From positions 52,405,526-52,469,525 of the forward strand of contig OW387138.1 of assembly GCA_936440205.1 (NCBI GenBank): a DNA stretch of 64,000 nucleotides. Direction: 5' to 3'. The translations under genes and the position numbers were made by a program. This document shows, piece by piece, positions 44,744 through 56,529 of this stretch. The notes under the pieces were generated by a model. That model ran no database searches. It was not told where the DNA came from and was given only the letters and a program-made list of their open reading frames with translations. Source of the DNA: Lepidonotus clava (lineage: Eukaryota; Annelida; Polychaeta; Phyllodocida; Polynoidae). Positions within the stretch are counted from its first letter, which is position 1. Each line of letters opens with the position of its first letter.

Positions 44744-45481
44744 ATGGTTCCATTAGTGACGCGACGCGAGAGTCTGACACGTGCACTTCATAACAAATAT
44801 TCAAAAATTTACATGTATCGGTTTCATTGGAGATACGTATTGTGGTCGGTAACAAAAATGATAATATACGCTCTCAGAGACCCTCTGAGATTCATTTCTA
44901 GACTTGTCATCAATCGCACCAGTCTCACCATGTACATGAACGCACAACCCTCGGTTCAGCACCGTGTACCGCTGGCACCGCTCATTGGAAGACCATCTCA
45001 TTTTCGAAATGAGGTGGTCAACGTGCCTTTTGCGCGAGCATCAGGTATCTATGGAGAGCAGCATTGGGTGAAATACATCTGTCCGAGAGACGGAATGTAT
45101 AAAATTGAGGGTGAAATTCATCCAAACATTTTATTTCAAAATTGCAAACTTCTGAAAAACATTCTGCTAACCCAACAACCAAATCTAACGCTCAAAGATA
45201 TGATAACCAAGAAACCTTGTGTTGTCGGTTTACCGACAACACAAGGTATCTTGAGTCACATTTTTGCGCGACACTCTGTCAAGGAAACAGTACAGAGACG
45301 TTTTTGGCGTAAATCAGAAGCAGATCCTGATGGGAAACCTTCTATATTTCTGCACGCTGACATTGTTATTCCCCTTATCAACGCAACCATCCGATATCCT
45401 GACAAAATAGTCAACACCCTTGACAACAACAAATTCTTCTATGAAAAAGAGTTCGATACAGAAATCGGACATGGTCAGTAG
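44744..45481 (+). CDS. Polinton ORF of unknown function, 245 codons
   Basis: First gene of the plus-strand structural cluster. The product is basic at the N terminus, with a central segment GEQHWVKYICPRDGMYKIEG that reads like beta-structure. A perfect 15-bp-arm palindrome lies inside it at 45214-45247. No motif of an ATPase or integrase is visible. It could be a minor structural protein; this is inferred from position only. Confidence 0.5.
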   Translation: MVPLVTRRESLTRALHNKYSKIYMYRFHWRYVLWSVTKMIIYALRDPLRFISRLVINRTSLTMYMNAQPSVQHRVPLAPLIGRPSHFRNEVVNVPFARASGIYGEQHWVKYICPRDGMYKIEGEIHPNILFQNCKLLKNILLTQQPNLTLKDMITKKPCVVGLPTTQGILSHIFARHSVKETVQRRFWRKSEADPDGKPSIFLHADIVIPLINATIRYPDKIVNTLDNNKFFYEKEFDTEIGHGQ

Positions 45482-45973
45482 GGTTGTGACCATATTGTCA
45501 GGGTTGTCGGAAGGAACGGTAAAGAATCAAGTCTCGTGACGGCTTATTCTATTCCTAGATTTACTCCTACTCATACTCTCCAATATTAAAAAGGAAATAA
45601 ACATCCTTTTATGCTCCTCCAGACTATTCGGTTTTCTACCAAAAGGTAGAAAACCACCCTTCAACCAATCTCTTTTATTCTCACACTTATAACGTAAAGA
45701 TGACCGTTTATTTAGTATACAGCTCTATAAATCATGGCATTTTTTATGTTGCCATTGAAACAAAACGTTTATGTAGTTGTAAATTAGACGCTGGTTAGGT
45801 TTATCTCCTGTGACATACAAGCTGATAATCGAGTTGATACTATCAGGCTTGTAACTCTAACCATACGTTAACGGTTATAACCACTTAATCAAAATAAAAA
45901 CACAAACGCCTCAAACGGCGTTCAACGCTTTTCTTGAAAAGAGAAAAGGGGGGGTGCATAAGGTGAATATGGC

Positions 45974-46378
45974 CAATATTATAAGCGCTCGCAATTTGGA
46001 AGTGGCCAATTACCTGCTTTCGGTGGAGCTAAAAGACAACGTGGCCACGGAATATTCGGAAGTATAATGAGATCGGCTCTTCCGATGATAAAGAAGCTCG
46101 GTGCGTCAGCATTTAAAGCAGCAGTCCCCACCATCGTGAAAACAGGAAAAGGTGTTTTTGACGATGTCGTGGCTGGAAAAAACTTTAAGAAGAGCCTCGT
46201 AAAAAGGTCGAAGAGTGCAGGAAGTTCCTTAATGGACACAGCCTTCAGTGCAGCCAGATGGTACTTAAACACTGACGACGATGGCCCTCCAACCAAACGA
46301 TGCCGAGCAACGCAAGGTGCAAGACGTGGTAACGGGAAGAAGAAGAGTGTAGGTAGACGTAAGTCTATCCTTTTCTAA
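45974..46378 (+). CDS. Polinton minor-capsid-like small basic protein
   Basis: A short Lys/Arg-rich protein with the N-terminal pattern FGSGQLPAFGGAKRQRG and GIFGSIMRSALPMIKKLG, a Gly-rich then amphipathic start typical of adenovirus-core or minor-capsid-like proteins of Polintons. It lies just upstream of the major capsid gene on the same strand. Assignment is by composition and position. Confidence 0.55.
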   Translation, partial: QYYKRSQFGSGQLPAFGGAKRQRGHGIFGSIMRSALPMIKKLGASAFKAAVPTIVKTGKGVFDDVVAGKNFKKSLVKRSKSAGSSLMDTAFSAARWYLNTDDDGPPTKRCRATQGARRGNGKKKSVGRRKSILF

Positions 46379-46387
46379 AGGACTCAT

Positions 46388-47699
46388 CATGAGTCTCATT
46401 CACCCCTGTGTGGCAACTTGTGCCGTAGGTGAATTGGATTTACACGCACTACCTATATCATAGAAAGATATTCTCCGAAGTCAATTCGTCAAGAAAACAA
46501 CAAACAACGCTCTCACTGACACCACAACTTGTTTTGACTTCACCTTCGAACCGAGCAATCTTTACACAGACCTCAGCGAAGCTGAAATCTACATAGAGTA
46601 TGTGGTTCAAGGAAATGACGAAGCTGCCTTAACCGTGCAACATGATGCAGCTCCAGTCAACAACTTAATTCATTCACTTTTCAGCAGCGTGCAGCTTCTC
46701 ATCAACGGTGAGAAGGTAACTTCGAACAATGAAGAGTACTCCTACAAGTCCTATCTCATCGACCTATTGACGACGGAGGAGGGCGCCAGAAAGTGTCTCC
46801 TCCAAGGTTGCCAGAACTGGTTCATGGACACCCCGGAAAAAATGGACACCAGAGGTGCAGCCAACGCAGGTTGGAACTCACGACGAACAGTCCATGTCGG
46901 AGGCGTTAAGTCTATGGTGGCAAGACCGCACCTCGATTTGTTTACTCAGTGTAAACTCCTACCCTCTCACTGCAAGATCAAACTCGTCTTCGAACGTCAG
47001 CCCGCCAGCTTCTACATGCAGATGGCCGCTAACGAGAGTTACAAAGTCATCATCAAGAAGGCCGAAATGACCATCCGCCAAGTTCACGTCAGGGACGAGG
47101 TGGTGGAGGTACACAATAAAAGTGTACGCGACCCCAAGATGGGACCATTCAACTACCCGATCACCAGGAGCAAGGTCACAAAGCACACCCTAACGCAAGG
47201 TTCATCGGAGTACACGTGGACCGTACCCGACACAATGCAGATCCCCACGGGGGTGATTATTGGCTTAGTCAAAGAGTCGGCCAGCTCAGGGAGCAAGACG
47301 GAGAATCCGTTCAACTTCAAGCACTACGACGTAACAGAAGTAGCCTTGCAGTTCGACGATCAGAAGTTCCACGTGAAGACAGACTTTGTCAACGGAAACG
47401 TTAGCAGAGCCTACAGTCAACTCTTCAAGGAGACTGGCCTATTAGCTTCGGGTCACGACTGCGGTATTCAGTTACATCATTTTAAGAACGGTTACACGTT
47501 GTTTGCTTTCGACCTGACTCCCGACCGAACCCCGGAGGACGCCCGCATCAACCTGCTGCGACAGGGAAAGCTGTCGGTGTCCCTGAAGTTTGCTGAAGCG
47601 CTGGGCCACGCGGTTTCAGTAATTATGCTGAGCACTTACGACAGCTTGATCCAGCTAACAGCCGACCGATTGCCGGTCACTGACTTCGCCATGGTGTAG
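46388..47699 (+). pseudogene. Polinton major capsid protein (double jelly-roll), fossil
   Basis: The long open part is 46602-47699; related sequence reaches back to about 46388. Landmarks: IHSLFSSVQLLINGEKV, YSYKSYLIDLLTTEEGA, RPHLDLFTQCKLLPSHCKIKL, FERQPASFYM, and a C terminus with GYTLFAFDLTPDRTPED and AVSVIMLSTYDSLIQL. These match the capsid protein family of Polintons in order and length. It would form the icosahedral shell. Nearly complete, with about one break near the start. Confidence 0.85.
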
Positions 47700-47702
47700 A
47701 AG

Positions 47703-48044
47703 ATGGTTCTCAAAACCTCAGAATTGAACAAAATTCTACGTAACCATCCCCACACAAATAGATATTTCCTTGGAACTTTTCCCTCTGATAGAATACCAAA
47801 AAAACCACGACCCTTCACTTGTTTCATTAGCAACACAGATCCTCACAATAAACCAGGGGAACATTGGGTAGCATTTTGGGTATCACCACAAGGGAAAACT
47901 TTCTATTTTGACTCATTCGGGTTACCACCAATAGCTATAAAGCACATCTCGTTCTGCCAACGTTCGTCATACGGTATCTGGGAGTATAACCAACAACAAC
48001 TACAAGCACTCACAAGCACCACCTGCGGAGCGCACTGTGTTTGA
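47703..48044 (+). CDS. Polinton adenovirus-type cysteine protease
   Basis: 113 codons starting just after the capsid gene. Catalytic landmarks: GEHWVAFWV (His), YFDSFGLPP (acidic partner) and TTCGAHCV (Cys) at the C terminus. Adenain-family enzymes cleave capsid precursors during maturation. The position next to the capsid gene is standard. The copy looks slightly short at its C terminus. Confidence 0.85.
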   Translation: MVLKTSELNKILRNHPHTNRYFLGTFPSDRIPKKPRPFTCFISNTDPHNKPGEHWVAFWVSPQGKTFYFDSFGLPPIAIKHISFCQRSSYGIWEYNQQQLQALTSTTCGAHCV

Positions 48045-48941
48045 TTTCTCATAGAAACATGTCACACTCTCAACTCCTACCTCGCACTGTCAGCGCTAGG
48101 TACCCCAGCCATGACAAACCTAACGGACAAGACAGTTCTTACTTACATGAACTTAAACCGGTGGAAATGGAGAAGAAGGAAACACCAGATGTTGAAACGC
48201 TAGAAATGTATCTACAGATACAGAGGAAAAAGGAGGAGAGTCATCAGAAGAAGAAGATGTAATACTGGACATGCCTAAGAGAGTCCCATATCACTAGGGC
48301 GCATGCAACGTGATCTGGAGAACTCCATCGACTGTGTGGAGGCCTTGTTGGGTAATGTCGACCGACTCTTCTTCGCAGTTACCAACTTGCAAAGTAAGCT
48401 GGAAGAACTCACAGAACGTTCAGCACAATCTAGAGGCTGTGGTTTCTCATGCTCCAACAATTCCTTCGCCCTTTAAGAAAATAACTGACCAAGGACAATG
48501 AAGTATAGGTAAAAAGCTGAAAAATGACTGCCCAAGGACAATGAACTATAGCTAAAAAAACTGAAACATTTCACTATATAGGAAATGTATGAAAAAAACA
48601 AAAAAAGTATAAAATATATGAAAAACATAAAATATTTTTAAAATTTTTAAAAATCTAAAAGAAACACCTTGTATATATGAATTATAATCTGCTTTTACGA
48701 TTTTTAATAAAAAATAACTAAAAAAAAATGTTGTTTTGTTTTATTTATTATATGTAATGAATAATAAATGACATAAGCCTATACAAACTATATACGAAAA
48801 AAATGTAAAAATAACGAAAATAATAGAACGTCCGGTAAAATTATCCAGTAAAATATACGTAGAAAGTATATATAAAAAGAATGAAAAAATAACGAAATAA
48901 CACGTACGTTCCTTAAACGTATTTTTAAAAGTAGGTCACGA
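48041..48941 (+). other. Polinton right end, Lys/Glu-rich short frame then AT-rich DNA
   Basis: A 73-codon frame (48041-48262) encodes a charged helix (ETPDVETLEMYLQIQRKKEE). The rest, up to the TIR, is AT-rich and non-coding. Confidence 0.4.
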
Positions 48942-49078
48942 AAGTAGGTCGTAATGACCTAATTATTCAAAGTCTCTATTAGTCTATGAACCTATTTATG
49001 CCCAATGCTCACTCGTACTGACCTAGTGACCTAATTAGTAGCATTGACTATGCGCGCCAGCGACTCCATTATACTACT
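48942..49078 (-). repeat. Polinton right TIR
   Basis: Inverse partner of the left TIR. Read inward it begins AGTAGTATAATGGAGTCGCT. The CCTGAT target duplication follows at 49079-49084. Confidence 0.9.
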
Positions 49079-49582
49079 CCTGATAAACAACAGGAACAAC
49101 ATGGCCCAAGAACTACTCCCAGCCGAAAAACTGGGCTGCATGCCTGACGTAGACTCTTGGGTGTGATGAACAGTTATATATAAGTGTACGATATGTTTGA
49201 AGTATATATGGGAAAATGTTAATTGTGAAATGTTCACGAAGCTTTCGAGTTACATATGTACATTAGTGTATGTTCAGGAAATACAATTATGGGAAAATTA
49301 GCGAAATGTTGACACGTGGACATCCTAAAACCTATTCCGCATGCATAACAATAAAACATTTTTATATCATGAACGCGTGTAGTCTTATGTGAATTCATGA
49401 GGGCGACAATGAATTCGGAACTGGTCCTTAAAGAATTTTGATAATGGGAAATCAATTGCTGCTGTGTGACGAAATTATGAGGGCGAGCATTTTAAACAAC
49501 AAAAATCGAACATGAATGAGAACTGATAACTTTTGAGCTGCAATAAAAGGAAGAGTTAATAGCTAATGTATATATAACCAAC

Positions 49583-51313
49583 TCAATTTAAAGTCAAGCA
49601 TCTGCATGCGCTTTGAATCCTACGTTGTCTGAAATACAGAATTGAGATGAAAACAAAAAGTGCTGGTACCATTATAAAAGTAAGTCCAATGTTAAACAGG
49701 TAAACAGTACCGTGCACACTGGGGGGGAGGAATGGTGCGTGGGGAAGATGCAAGTCACCACGAAGTTTCTTGTATTCGACCTTATTCAGTCGAATCTCTT
49801 TCATGTATGTACGGAGAAACAAAATTGTCTTTTGCTCGCTTAAAAATATCCTCTTGGCGGACTCGCATTTGTGGGCTAAGAGGTAAAATTGGGAATGGTT
49901 TATCTTACGAAAAATCCGGGTTCACAAGTCGGCTAAGTGACAGGTTGAGGTGTTGAAGACTAGCAAGGTTGACGGGGAAAACTGTTCTTAAGGGGCCTGC
50001 TGTAGAAGGCAAACAGTTAACACTTGAGACGGGAATTTCCCATTCTTTGGCGGACACAGAACAACCACATTCAAAGGCACGAACGCATGATTCACATCCA
50101 GGATGGGTTGTTGTTCGGTTGGGGCAGCGCACAACGACCTCGTCTATGTGAGAGAACAAATATGTCCCTGTTGCAATGACTTGGATGTTCGACCTTCTGA
50201 AATTAGACTGAATGAGTATTTTGAAATCACAATAACGTTTGACAGACTCATGATCACGTAGATAGATAGAAATGAGGCACGACGAGGGAGAAAGCCTGGG
50301 AAGTGGTAGGTCATAATGACAAAACAGAGAATGGCAATTATCCAGATCTGGGTTGGAGGATACCGTGTATTGTGTTGCGGACACCAATAAATAAGCCGGT
50401 GTGTTGGTGAGGCGAGTATAATGCCCATGGAAGGCTAGAGGGAAGGTGTTCACTTTTAGAACCGTAAATATTTTGTCTAAGGAAATAACGAGAATCTTCA
50501 AAATAGTTTTCAGAACATTTTGCTGTAAAACCGGGGGCACTAAAACAGTTACACTTCTATACATGTCGCGAGTGTTTGGAATATAAATATTTGAAAGATT
50601 GGACTTGGAAATGAAAAGGTACCGAAATTTCCTCATATCAGTCTCCGATATCAAAGAGGTACTCAGCCTGTTCTCCGTTAGGTCGCGAATAGCCTGTAGC
50701 AAGACATCAAGGGAGTAGTCCAGTTGAAAATCCAGTAGACGCAATTCTTGCAAATCTTGCATCAACCTGACCATCAATTCCCGGTTACTAATATAAGCCT
50801 GGAGTCCTCGGGACAAATTGTATATGGAGTGAGTGTTCACAATGATGGCCTGGAGTTGGATTTCCAAAGTGGAGTCAACTAACTTTAGGACTGCATTTAT
50901 TTTGCCATCTAGGAAGCCGATTTCATCGGCATTTACCTGGTCAGCACGAGTCTGTTGCTTCAAGTCATCGAATGTGGCCGTTCCAAATAACGTCTCGGAG
51001 AACTTGCCGATTTCTGGAATAAGAGCCCACTGCTTCCTGGATTTTGCTGATGGAGGTGTTGCCTGGGCCGTCGAATCCAAAATTGATTGCACTTGCTGGA
51101 GTCTGTTGCTGACCTTCGCTGCTATAGTCTTCCCAATAGATGTTATGTTATTCAACATAAGTTGGATTTTTCGACGCTGTTCCATTGAACCGGCTGCCAG
51201 GGTAGCGCCGTGTCTACAATTTAGTGCGGGTGCCTGTTGTGGAGAAGGAGGAAGTGGTAAAATGATATCGACTTCGGTAGTGAAGTACTGATTACCTATG
51301 TGGATGGACGGTT
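49583..51313 (-). pseudogene. Envelope-like glycoprotein fossil (ectodomain and membrane anchor)
   Basis: Minus-strand sequence resembling envelope proteins of LTR elements: ALIPEIGKFSETLFGTATF reads like the fusion-peptide region of F-type envelopes, followed by long amphipathic helices (LQELRLLDFQLDYSLDVLL), a Cys-rich distal part (CPNRTTTHPGCESCVRAFEC) and a C-terminal membrane anchor (VYLFNIGLTFIMVPALFVFI, 49583-49822). No gag or pol was found in the window. The gene is broken and split by the Harbinger element. Confidence 0.6.
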
Positions 51314-51507
51314 AAAGCGCCATACCCACTAGGCGATTTTACCGGCAACCGGCAACTTTGCGGGCGACCGCACCGCCGATCGCCCGCAAAGTTTCCCGAT
51401 CGGTCGGCTCTGCGAGCAACTTCACGGGCAACTTCACGGGCGATCAAAAATTTGCGCATGCGCGTTGGGCTCCGAGGCGGCGCGCGCAGTTCAAAGCAGA
51501 CGCCGAA

Positions 51508-53436
51508 ATGGATGCAGACGAAACCTTGTTTATGCACCTCGCGCTGTTGCTTGAGGACGACGATTTGTTCGGAAACGATGAAGAAGAGAAACGAAAACAT
51601 GATTGCTGGGTTCGCCCTTGGATAGGGAGGCGCAGTAAATGCGATATGGCTTACACGTTGCTGCGCGAGCTCCAAGCAGTAAGTTTGCGGGGTTTGTTTT
51701 GGTTTTTGCGAGTGAACACTGTCACAGAAGTGCCACGCCCCTTTCCATGTAATGTCTTAGTAAGTTGCTCAACTTCAAGATATACGCCCGGCAATAACAT
51801 TACATAGCCGGGCAACCTGTGTTAACCCTTTCTGGTCCTGGCAACCAAGGTTTTATGTGCTTACCATAACTTGAAAAACAAGAAAAGATGCCAGTGCAGC
51901 ACATCCCCCATCAAGCCGCAAATATAAATGCAATGTGTTTCTCTTCAACAGCTGTACTATTTCTCAGTGTTTCCTCTCTGTCATTTTGCAGATCGACGAC
52001 ACGCGCGAGTTTAGAAGGATGGTCCGGATGGACGAAGCGACGTACACCCTCCTCCTCGACATGCTCACACCTCACATTCAGAAGCAGCCAACCAAGATGA
52101 GAGAGCCCATCTGTCCGGCTATACGTTTGGCTGTCACCATGCGATTCCTGGCATTCATTAATTTGCCTGTTATCACAGACTAAATTCAATTACAAACTAA
52201 CATGGGAGTTTAATTGGTAATGATTGTACCAGTGATTCTGCTGTTGCCCGTCGCCAGTCAGCGGTAAAATCTCTTAGTTGGTATGGGGCTTAAGAAAAGT
52301 AAAGATTTCATGAGACAAAAAAATTGAAGGGTAACAGATTGAAATGTATTACAAGAAAGCTTCAGTGTTTTCCTATTGCACATTGGTAAACTTGTACATG
52401 TTATGGTAAACAAAAAACAACAATTAATAATGACCACCTCCTCCATTTCAGGCCAGAACTACTCTGCGTTAACGCATGATTTTCGCCTCGGGGTAACCAC
52501 GGTGATGAACTGCATCCGAGAAACATGTGTGGCGATCCACAACGTACTGAAGCCCCAATACCTCAAGGTAATTTCATTAGTTAATTCCAGTAATTCATTT
52601 CATTATAAAGTCGGCCGATTATAGCACAAACCATTCAGTCTTCTGGAATAAAAAAACAGTAAAAGGGGCAAAGTGTTCGGGGGAAAAGAATTTTTTTTGT
52701 TAGATTGGCAAATCATAAATATTTGAGGCTGCATTCTATATATTTTCTTTGTGTTTTCCAGACACCGAGAACAGAGAGAGAGTGGAGGGAGGTCGCCAGA
52801 GGCTACTCCATCAAGTGGAACTTTCCACACTGCATTGGGGCTCTTGATGGTAAACACATGAGAGTCCAAAAACCAAGGAACACCGGGTCGACATACTATA
52901 ATTACAAAGGGTTCTTCAGCATCACGCTGCTCGCCCTGGTAGATGCGAACTATTGTTTTATCTATGTCGATGTTGGAGGACAAGGTCGCCAGTCAGATGG
53001 CGGTCTCTGGGACTTGAGCAGACTACGTCGGGGAGTTGAGAAGGGGAGGCTTGGTGTCCCAGCACCAGCGCCGTTGCCCGAATCAGATACCGTGATGCCG
53101 TATGTCATTGTTGGGGATGACGTATTTCCCCTTACAGAGTCCCTGATGAAGCCATTCAGCCAGAGAGATCTGGATCACAACGAATGTGTCTTCAATTACC
53201 GTTTGAGCCCCGCGCGTCGCTGCTCGGAAAATGCTTTCGGCATACTGGCGACCCGCTTTCGCCTGTTTCTGAAAGACATCCAGGCGCAGCCGAAGAATGC
53301 CACAAAGTTCGTCTTGGCAGGAATCTGTCTACACAACTTCTTACGGGAAAGGTGTGGGAAGTCTGGGCGGTACCTTGGCAGAACCGTGCCGTTGACTGTG
53401 GGTTTGTTGACCCGCGGGCTGCGAGGCGTTAGATAA
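51508..53436 (+). CDS. Harbinger DDE transposase, four exons
   Basis: Exons 51508-51678 (donor GTAAGT), 51992 to about 52160, 52452-52567 and 52762-53436. The N terminus is acidic (MDADETLFMHLALLLEDDD); exon 2 has the helical FRRMVRMDEATYTLLLDML segment; exon 4 carries the DDE_4 domain: CIGALDGKHMRVQ (Asp1), VIVGDDVFPLTESL (Asp2) and SENAFGILATRF (Glu), plus GSTYYNYKGFFSI. This nuclease cuts the element out and reinserts it. The exon-2 donor is not obvious; the expected TGES-like motif is missing there, so the copy may be slightly damaged. Otherwise intact. Confidence 0.85.
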
Positions 53437-55141
53437 TTTGAACAGTGGAAGTGCACGATACTTGTGTACTGGTTTCTCTGTTTAACAAACATGGTAAAAT
53501 CGGCCGACTCACTTTACAGTTGCTTAGATATAACTTTATGTCGCCCGATGTCATTGAATACTCTGTGATCTGGTGGTGCGCTGTCGCTATCATTCTTTAA
53601 TGTATAGTGACATTAATGAAAAGAGTCACCATGTTAACGGCACTGTTGATGTTGAAGTTTGCCAAACTTACCTGTGATACGCTTGTTTAGTTCAAATATT
53701 TCTAGACATCTCTGGACATGGAGAAAGTAATGAAATTATAATCATGGGATTTTCTATACCTAACTTCATACCATTAACTTTAATGTGAATTATACCTAAT
53801 GTCCAGTTGAAGATGAATATTCAAATCATTTCTCGGGAACTCTTTAATGACAAATTATTTCATGTGAACTTCCACGAACTCAGCGTCTAGCAATTCGTTT
53901 TTGAAATGTATTTGTTGTTATTGGTTGTTTCATCAGAATGGTTGTGTAAATAATAATTGCCAAGAATTGGGGATCTCAAATTTGAAGTATTACTTTGTAA
54001 CGCCACGGAGAAACACTTACTGAATCTCATTTGCCAAACTGGTACCTGTTATGATATAAAATCTAGAAGTTCAACACATTTCTTTCATTTTCGTCCACCG
54101 TAATGTCTTATACCAAAGCTAGGATTTGTTCAATGTTATCAAAACAGTTTTCCAATCCCACTTATATCGTTACTTTTTTTTCGGGCACAAAATGATTAAT
54201 AATAAACTGATCTGATCATCAAACAATGTTTCAAATTTCTATACTATATTTACTATTATATGCCAACGTTGAAGTCAAACACTGAGTGTCCCAAAATAGT
54301 AAAGAGGCGTGACATGTATTTTTAACCTTTAATGCAACTGTTCGCAATACAAAACTTCTTTTCCTTATTCTATGGTTATTGACGGCCAACAGTAAATCAC
54401 TTTGAAAAAATATGCAAACTTGAAATAATATCTCAAACTGCTGAAAAACCAGGAATCAGACGTGATAAGATCTGTTTGATGCTGCCGAGCGACTGGGACA
54501 CAAAATCGTAGAGGTCCAGAACTTAATATTTGACTAGCAACTTGTATTGGGTTAGAGAACGCCGTTAAACTAACAGGCAATATTTAATGCTTGATTAAAA
54601 TTCTACAAGTTAACCGTAGAGGACATGTTGTTAATTAGTAGTTGAATTACTTAAGCTTTTAGACATTTGGGTCTGAGATTAGACTCGAAAATTTGTGTTA
54701 AACCTTCACACGTCCATGTAGATTACCAAAGACATAAAAACATTTAAAAGAAATGATACATCGTTAAAATCCTAGGAAAAGGCTTTTCCAATAAAATGCA
54801 ATTACAAAGTCTATCAGTCTTCCATTGCCAATCACGTGTCTTATGCTAAAGCATGGGCCTTCCTCTATCTTCACATAAACTCTGGGCGATCTGCAGCATT
54901 GATCGGATATACAATTCAACAATTAAACTTTTCCAAGATTACAAACAGACAAACAATAGCACCAAAAAATTATCTATTCCACAACGTAGATTAACAGATT
55001 AAATGCAAAACTTCAAAGTCTTCCGACAAAAAGTATTCCGTTTAACTGTGGACGGAATCATAATTATCTTGTTAACAAGCTAGCCTAGCGCACAAATCAG
55101 ATCATTAACATGAACACAATTATCACTAGCGTAATGTCGCT
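53437..55141. other. Non-coding spacer between the convergent Harbinger genes
   Basis: No ORF, repeat or RNA gene recognised in about 1.7 kb of AT-rich DNA. Confidence 0.5.
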
Positions 55142-56400
55142 TCAGTTTCCTGGCAAGTTGGTAAAGTTGCTCGATTTACTGGTGCTGGTGTTGGCGAAGG
55201 GCATCATGTTGGAGGAAACGGGTACAGCCAGTGGTGCCTGGGGCAAGCCTGGAGAGCTGCTGACGTTGGTATGTAGCCAGTTAGCAAACGAGGAGAACTG
55301 ACCAGATGGAGTCATGTGTTGCTGGGTTGGTCCCTGATTCTGGGAAACTGTGGGCGCCGGGATTGGGACACAGTGAGATCCAGTAGTCTGGTTTGTTGTT
55401 GAATGGCCATACGTCGATGGGTGACCAAGGGATGGTAGTGCGGGTGAGTATGGCATCTGTGGTTGTTGGTAAAAGCGCAGTTGGACGTTTTCTGTCGCCA
55501 ACCATCCTCCTCTTGTTGCCCGTTTGATGACGGCTGATACATGATCCATGAGATCCTCCTGAAGGAGTTTGTCTTCAATTTTCCTGACTTTCCTCTCACG
55601 TTGAGAAGCCCACAATCCAACCTCGTCGTCTTGGTTTGCTTGAGCGGGCGGCTGAATTTGACTGGTACGCTGGCGATGCGCCTGTATTGTCGAGCGAATT
55701 TCACGGAAGGTTAGGGCCCGTTCCTCGTCAATCGCACTAGTTTTCTTCTTACTACCACTCGATGATGGGGCCGCTGACATGGGCGACTCGTCTAGAGAGG
55801 AGAAGGGTTCCATCTCCATGCCCGACTGTGCCTGGCCCAGTTGCTGCTCCTCTATGGCAAGCATTTTGCGGAGTTCAGACAATGAAACCTTAGGATCTTT
55901 CTTTTTGCCTCGTACTGCCTTGACTATACTTCTAGCTGGGGAAGGGATGGTGAGGTCGACTTTCATAGGCGATGGAGTCGGTGGTGTTGGCGAGCGAGGT
56001 GAATCGGCAATGGCCAGCAGCAGCGGGGTTTGGGGTTGCTCATCAACAGCAACCTGGTTTGCACTACCTGCAGCGGCAGCGGGTACTTTCTTTGCGGGGA
56101 TTGTTTTTTTACCAACAACTTTTTTCACCTTGCCCGACCGAGTGGTAACGCCGCTTGTCCCAGGCTGTGGTTCGGCTGCAGAATTGGATGTAGTTGCATT
56201 CTGTGGCTGGGTTGTCGCCTGTGTAGGGACTAGATCGGCCGACTCGGCAGGAACAATCTCTTCCCCATTCCCAGGGTTATCAGCGTGCCCGTTAACGTTG
56301 TTGGCGACTGGTGCAGCCCCATTTGCAGGCGCGGTAGGAGCACCCTCGTTGTTGTTCATGGCAGAGGATTTTGCTGGCTTCCTGCAGCACTTCCGTCAGT
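55142..56400 (-). CDS. Harbinger partner protein, C-terminal part (low complexity)
   Basis: The open frame starts at ATG 56359 (405 aa) just after a TTCAG acceptor at 56401. The product is Ala/Pro/Ser-rich with basic patches (KVKKVVGKKTIPAKKV), a charged helical segment (ERALTFREIRSTIQAHRQRT ... SQRERKVRKIEDKLLQEDL) and a Gln/Pro-rich tail. It lies downstream of the MADF exons on the same strand. Reading straight from the preceding exon meets a TGA that overlaps this ATG (ATGA), so either an exon border is misplaced, a frame change occurred, or it is a separate protein. Confidence 0.5.
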
Positions 56401-56529
56401 CTGAATGGGAAACAGAAAATATTGTATTGGTATGTGAATTTCAAGATTTGTTTATCAGCATTTGACATGTTAGCTAACTGCCTTGATGATGCGTCCACAG
56501 AGGCGCGACGAAAATCATCTATACAATGC

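Larger units (their letters stand above)
33916..49078. mobile_element. Polinton/Maverick fossil, 15.2 kb, with TIRs and 6-bp target duplication
   Basis: The ends start AGTAGTAT and form 137-bp inverted repeats. The flanks carry the perfect 6-bp duplication CCTGAT (33910-33915 and 49079-49084), the hallmark of the family. Parts recognised: protein-primed DNA polymerase B (minus), major capsid protein, minor-capsid-like basic protein and adenovirus-type cysteine protease (all plus), and three unassigned ORFs. No retroviral-type integrase and no FtsK/HerA packaging ATPase were recognised. The two TIRs differ at about 16 of 137 positions, so the copy is old. It is broken, with several interruptions, and a later LINE-C insertion lies inside it. 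Confidence 0.9.
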
